Origin: Rutidosis leptorrhynchoides
Lineage: Eukaryota > Streptophyta > Magnoliopsida > Asterales > Asteraceae
Assembly (NCBI RefSeq): GCF_046630445.1
Contig: NC_092338.1
Span: 336,745,001 to 336,809,000 of the forward strand
Direction: 5' to 3'
Length of the DNA stretch: 64,000 nucleotides
Position 1 is the first letter of the stretch. Every line of letters begins with the position of its first letter. This document shows positions 58,407 through 64,000 of the stretch, in pieces. The notes under the pieces are model-generated. The model was given only the letters and a program-made list of their open reading frames with translations. It did no database searches and had not been told where the DNA came from. The position numbers and the translations under genes are program-made.

Positions 58407-61400
58407 TGAAATGTCCCGTTCTTATTGATTAAAAACGTTCCATATTAATTGATTTCGTTGCGAGGTTTTGACCTCTATATGAGACGTTTTTCAAAGACTG
58501 CATTCATTTTTAAAACAAACCATAACCTTTATTTCATAAATAAAGGTTTAAAAAGCTTTACGTAGATTATCAAATAATGATAATCTAAAATATCCTGTTT
58601 ACACACGACCATTACATAATGGTTTACAATACAAATATGTTACAACAAAATAAGTTTCTTGAATGCAGTTTTTACATAATATCATACAAGCATGGACTCC
58701 AAATCTCGTCCTTATTTAAGTATGCGACAGCGGAAGCTCTTAATAATCACCTGAGAATAAACATGCTTAAAACGTCAACAAAAATGTTGGTGAGTTATAG
58801 GTTTAACCTATATATATCAAATCATAATAATAGACCACAAGATTTCATATTTCAATACACACCCCATACATAGAGATAAAAATCATTCATATGGTGAACA
58901 CCTGGTAACCGACATTAACAAGATGCATATATAAGAATATCCCCATCATTCCGGGACACCCTTCGGATATGATATAAATTTCGAAGTACTAAAGCATCCG
59001 GTACTTTGGATGGGGTTTGTTAGGCCCAATAGATCTATCTTTAGGATTCGCGTCAATTAGGGTGTCTGTTCCCTAATTCTTAGATTACCAGACTTAATAA
59101 AAAGGGGCATATTTGATTTCGATAATTCAACCATAGAATGTAGTTTCACGTACTTGTGTCTATTTTGTAAATCATTTATAAAACCTGCATGTATTCTCAT
59201 CCCAAAAATATTAGATTTTAAAAATGGGACTATAACTCACTTTCACAGATTTTTACTTCGTCGGAAAGTAAGACTTGGCCACTGGTTGATTCACGAACCT
59301 ATAACAATATATACATATATATCAAAGTATGTTCAAAATATATTTACAACACTTTTAATATATTTTGATGTTTTAAGTTTATTAAGTCAGCTGTCCTCGT
59401 TAGTAACCTACAACTAGTTGTCCACAGTTAGATGTACAGAAATAAATCGATAAATATTATCTTGAATCAATCCACGACCCAGTGTATACGTATCTCAGTA
59501 TTGATCACAACTCAAACTATATATATTTTGGAATCAACCTCAACCCTGTATAGCTAACTCCAACATTAACATATAGAGTGTCTATGGTTGTTCCGAAATA
59601 TATATAGATGTGTCGACATGATAGGTCGAAACATTGTATACGTGTCTATGGTATCTCAAGATTACATAATATACAATATAAGTTGATTAAGTTATGGTTG
59701 GAATAGATTTGTTACCAATTTTCACGTAGCTAAAATGAGAAAAATTATCCAATCTTGTTTTACCCATAACTTCTTCATTTTAAATCCGTTTTGAGTGAAT
59801 CAAATTGCTATGGTTTCATATTGAACTCTATTTTATGAATCTAAACAGAAAAAGTATAGGTTTATAGTCGGAAAAATAAGTTACAAGTCGTTTTTGTAAA
59901 GGTAGTCATTTCAGTCGAAAGAACGACGTCTAGATGACCATTTTAGAAAACATACTTCCACTTTGAGTTTAACCATAATTTTTGGATATAGTTTCATGTT
60001 CATAATAAAAATCATTTTCTCAGAATAACAAATTTTAAATCAAAGTTTATCATAGTTTTTAATTAACTAACCCAAAACAGCCTGCGGTGTTACTACAATG
60101 GCGTAAATCCGGTTTTACGGTGTTTTTCGTGTTTCCAGGTTTTAAATCATTAAGTTAGCATATCATATAGATATAGAACATGTGTTTAGTTGATTTTAAA
60201 AGTCAAGTTAGAAGGATTAACTTTTGTTTGAGAACAAGTTTAGAATTAACTAAACTATGTTCTAGTGATTACAAGTTTAAACCTTCGAATAAGATAGCTT
60301 TATATGTATGAATCGAATGATGTTATGAACATCATTACTAGCTTAAGTTCCTTGGATAAACCTACTGGAAAATAGAAAAATGGATCTAGCTTCAACGGAT
60401 CCTTGGATGGCTCGAAGTTCTTGAAGCAGAATCATGACACGAAAACAAGTTCAAGTAAGATCATCACTTGAAATAAGATTGTTATAGTTATAGAAATTGA
60501 ACCAAAGTTTGAATATGATTGTTACCTTGTATTAGAATGATAACCTACTGTAAGAAACAAAGATTTCTTGAGGTTGGATGATCACCTTACAAGATTGGAA
60601 GTGAGCTAGCAAACTTGAAAGTATTCTTGATTTTATGTAACTAGAACTTTTGGAATTTATGAAGAACACTTAGAACTTGAAGATAGAACTTGAGAGAGAT
60701 CAATTAGATGAAGAAAATTGAAGAATGAAAGTGTTTGTAGGTGTTTTTGGTCGTTGGTGTATGGATTAGATATAAAGGATATGTAATTTTGTTTTCATGT
60801 AAATAAGTCATGAATGATTACTCATATTTTTGTAATTTTATGAGATATTTCATGCTAGTTGCCAAATGATGGTTCCCACATGTGTTAGGTGATTCACATG
60901 GGCTGCTAAGAGCTGATCATTGGAGTGTATATACTAATAGTACATACATCTAAAATCTGTGTATTGTACGAGTACGAATACGGGTGCATACGAGTAGAAT
61001 TGTTGATGAAACTGAACGAGGATGTAATTGTAAGAATTTGTGTTAAGTAGAAGTATTTTGATAAGTGTATTGAAGTCTTTCAAAAGTGTATAAATACATA
61101 TTAAAACACTACATGTATATACATTTTAACTGAGTCGTTAAGTCATCGTTAGTCGTTACATGTAAGTGTTGTTTTGAAACCTTTAGGTTAACGATCTTGT
61201 TAAATGTTAACCCAATGTTTATAATATCAAATGAGATTTTAAATTATTATATTATCATGATATTATCATGTATGAATATCTCTTAATATGATATATATAC
61301 ATTAAATGTCTTTACAACGATAATCGTTACATATATGTCTCGTTTAAAAATCATTAAGTTAGTAGTCTTGTTTTTAGATATGTAATTCATTGTTAATATA

Positions 61401-61668
61401 CTTAATGATATGTTTACTTATCATAGTATCATGTTAACTATATATATATATATATATATATATCCATATATATGTCATCATATAGTTTTTACAAGTTTTA
61501 ACGTTCGTGAATCACCGGTCAACTTGGGTTGTCAATTGTCTATATGAAACATATTTCAATTAATCAAGTCTTAACAAGTTTGATTGCTTAACATGTTGGA
61601 AACATTTAATCATGTAAATATCAATCTCAATTAATATATATAAACATGGAAAAGTTCGGGTTACTACA
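58407..61668 (-). repeat. LTR shared by the two tandem gypsy copies
   Basis: Serves as 5' LTR for the copy to its left (followed by the primer binding site) and 3' LTR for the copy to its right (preceded by TTAACGGGTAGGTAC). 3262 bp. Differences from the left LTR include a longer TA tract near 61440-61462 and scattered substitutions. Confidence 0.95.
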
Positions 61669-64000
61669 GTACCTACCCGTTAAATAAATTTCGTCCCGAA
61701 ATTTTAAGCTGTTGAAGGTGTTGACGAATCTTCTGGAAATAGATGCGGGTATTTCTTCTTCATCTGATCTTCACGCTCCCAGGTGAACTCGAGTCCTCTA
61801 CGAGCATTCCATCGAACCTTAACAATTGGTATCTTGTTTTGCTTAAGTCTTTTAACCTCACGATCTATTATTTCGACGGGTTCTTCGATGAATTGAAGTT
61901 TTTCGTTGATTTGGATTTCATCTAATGGAATAGTGAGATCTTCTTTAGCAAAACATTTCTTCAAATTCGAGACGTGGAAAGTGTTATGTACAGCCGCGAG
62001 TTGTTGAGGTAACTCAAGTCGGTAAGCTACTTGTTCGACACGATCAATAATCTTGAATGGTCCAAATATACCTTGGATTTAATTTCCCTCGTTTACCAAA
62101 TCGAACAACGCCTTTCCAAGGTGCAACTTTAAGCATGACCATCTCTCCAATTTCAAATTCTATATCTTTTCTTTTAATGTCAGCGTAGCTCTTTTGTCGA
62201 CTTTGGGCGGTTTTCAACCGTTGTTGAATTTGGATGATCTTCTCGGTAGTTTCTTGTATAATCTCCGGACCCGTAATCTGTCTATCCCCCACTTCACTCC
62301 AACAAATCGGAGACCTGCACTTTCTACCATAAAGTGCTTCAAACGGCGCCATTTCAATGCTTGAATGGTAGCTGTTGTTGTAGGAAAATTCTGCTAACGG
62401 TAGATGTCGATCCCAACTGTTTCCGAAATCAATAACACATGCTCGTAGCATGTCTTCAAGCGTTTGTATCGTCCTTTCGCTCTGCCCATCGGTTTTTAGA
62501 TGATAGGTAGTACTCATGTCTAGACGAGTTCCTAATGCTTGCTGTAATGTCTGCCAGAATCTTGAAATAAATCTGCCATCCCTATCAGAGATAATAGAGA
62601 TTGGTATTCCATGTCTGGAGACGACTTCCTTCAAATACAGTCGTGCTAACTTCTCCATCTTGTCATCTTCTCTTATTGGCAGGAAGTATGCTGATTTGGT
62701 GAGACGATCAACTATTACCCAAATAGTATCAAAACCACTTGCAGTCCTTGGCAATTTAGTGATGAAATCCATGGTAATGTTTTCCCATTTCCATTCCGGG
62801 ATTTCGGGTTGTTGAAGTAGACCTGATGGTTTCTGATGCTCAGCTTTAACCTTAGAACACGTCAAACATTCTCCTACGTATTTAGCAACATCGGCTTTCA
62901 TACCCGACCACCAAAAATGTTTCTTGAGATCTTTGTACATCTTCCCCGTTCCAGGATGTATTGAGTATCTGGTTTTATGAGCTTCTCTAAGTACCATTTC
63001 TCTCATATCTCCAAATTTTGGTACCCAAATCCTTTCAGCCCTATACCGAGTTCCGTCTTCTCGAATATTAAGATGCTTCTCCGATCCTTTGGGTATTTCA
63101 TCCTTTAAATTTCCCTCTTTTAAAACTCCTTGTTGCGCCTCCTTTATTTGAGTAGTAAGGTTATTATGAATCATTATATTCATAGATTTTACTCGAATGA
63201 GTTCTCTGTCCTTCCTGCTCAAGGCATCGGCTACCACATTTGCCTTCCCCGGGTGGTAATGAATCTCAAAGTCGTAATCATTCAATAATTCAATCCACCT
63301 ACGCTGCCTCATATTCAGTTGTTTCTTATTAAATATGTGTTGAAGACTTTTGTGGTCGGTATATATAATACTTTTGACCCCATATAAGTAGTGCCTCCAA
63401 GTCTTTAATGCAAAAACAACCGCTCCTAATTCCAAATCATGCGTCGTATAATTTTGTTCGTGAATCTTCAATTGTCTAGACGCATAAGCAATCACCTTCG
63501 TTCGTTGCATTAATACACAACCGAGACCTTGCTTTGATGCGTCACAATAAATCACAAAATCATCATTCCCTTTAGGCATTGACAATATAGGTGCCGTAGT
63601 TAGCTTTTTCTTCAATAACTGAAACGCTTTCTCTTGTTCATCATTCCATTCAAATTTCTTTCCTTTATGCGTTAATGCAGTCAAGGGTTTTGCTATTCTG
63701 GAAAAGTCTTGGATGAACCTTCTGTAGTAACCAGCTAGTCCTAAAAACTGGCGTATGTGTTTCGGAGTTTTCGGGGTTTCCCACTTTTCAACAGTTTCTA
63801 TCTTTGCCGGATCCACCTTAATACCTTCTTTGTTCACTATGTGACCGAGGAATTGAACTTCTTCCAACCAAAATGCACACTTTGAAAACTTAGCGTACAA
63901 TTCTTCCTTCCTCAATACTTCTAACACCTTTCTCAAATGTTCACCGTGTTCTTGGTCATTCTTTGAGTAAATAAGTATGTCATCAATGAAAACAATGACA
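61669..64000 (-). mobile_element. Second tandem copy of the gypsy element, 3' part of pol only
   Basis: Reverse strand, directly abutting the shared LTR. It contains the chromodomain tail, integrase, RNase H and part of reverse transcriptase, almost identical to the first copy, and continues past the window end. About one break is visible within the part shown. No flanking host DNA separates the copies. Confidence 0.93.

Larger units (their letters stand above)
48571..61668 (-). mobile_element. Ty3/gypsy (Tekay-like) element, apparently whole, with two additional ORFs
   Basis: Reverse strand. 5' LTR 61668-58407, primer binding site 58404-58393 (TGGTATCAGAGC), acidic ORF 58197-57583, F-box ORF 57446-56763, one long gag-pol ORF 56421-51856, 3' LTR 51820-48571. 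LTR ends are TGTAGTGACC...GGGACATTTCA. The two LTRs differ at about 45 sites over 3.25 kb by eye, near 1.4%, so the element is recent (about half a million years at common plant rates). The element looks whole. A second copy follows without flanking DNA, sharing the 58407-61668 LTR. The left flank is ACAGC (48566-48570); the matching duplication would lie beyond the window. Confidence 0.95.

Overview
The window is nuclear DNA of a flowering plant. It has AT-rich intergenic DNA, host genes cut by many GT-AG introns, stacked Ty3/gypsy LTR retrotransposons with very long LTRs, a plant-type Helitron and hAT remnants. The repeat style and gene sequences suit a eudicot; I lean towards Asteraceae, but that is inference without a database search.

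Layout. 1-9146: decayed forward gypsy element (Tekay/Del-like) with a mismatched upstream LTR. About 9485-23600: a reverse-strand Helitron (Rep, truncated helicase, RPA-like OB gene), split by a young gypsy element at 12210-21506 with a perfect CATAT target duplication. About 24640-26323: dead hAT transposase. 26518-32684 (reverse): intact HIRA histone chaperone gene, 10 exons, 989 aa. 33047-33229: tRNA-derived SINE. 33290-37700: old LTR-element remnant split by a solo LTR (34126-37061, GAGAT duplication). 39526-43444 (reverse): intact SKD1/VPS4 AAA-ATPase gene, 8 exons, 435 aa. 44790-48570: 5' part of another gypsy element. 48571-64000: reverse-strand gypsy array, LTR-internal-LTR-internal, running off the window. 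Its first unit looks whole and carries two additional ORFs, one an F-box protein, between primer binding site and gag.

Two host genes form the functional core. HIRA deposits histone H3.3 independently of replication; SKD1 disassembles ESCRT-III at endosomes. They share orientation but no obvious pathway. Everything else is mobile DNA at different stages of decay.

Most interesting: SKD1 intron 5 is nearly all one long imperfect hairpin whose two arms both contain a cullin-3 exon fragment, so the unspliced SKD1 transcript should carry a CUL3-homologous dsRNA stem. Next are the F-box and acidic ORFs inside a gypsy element, and a conserved LTR module shared by otherwise different LTR families.
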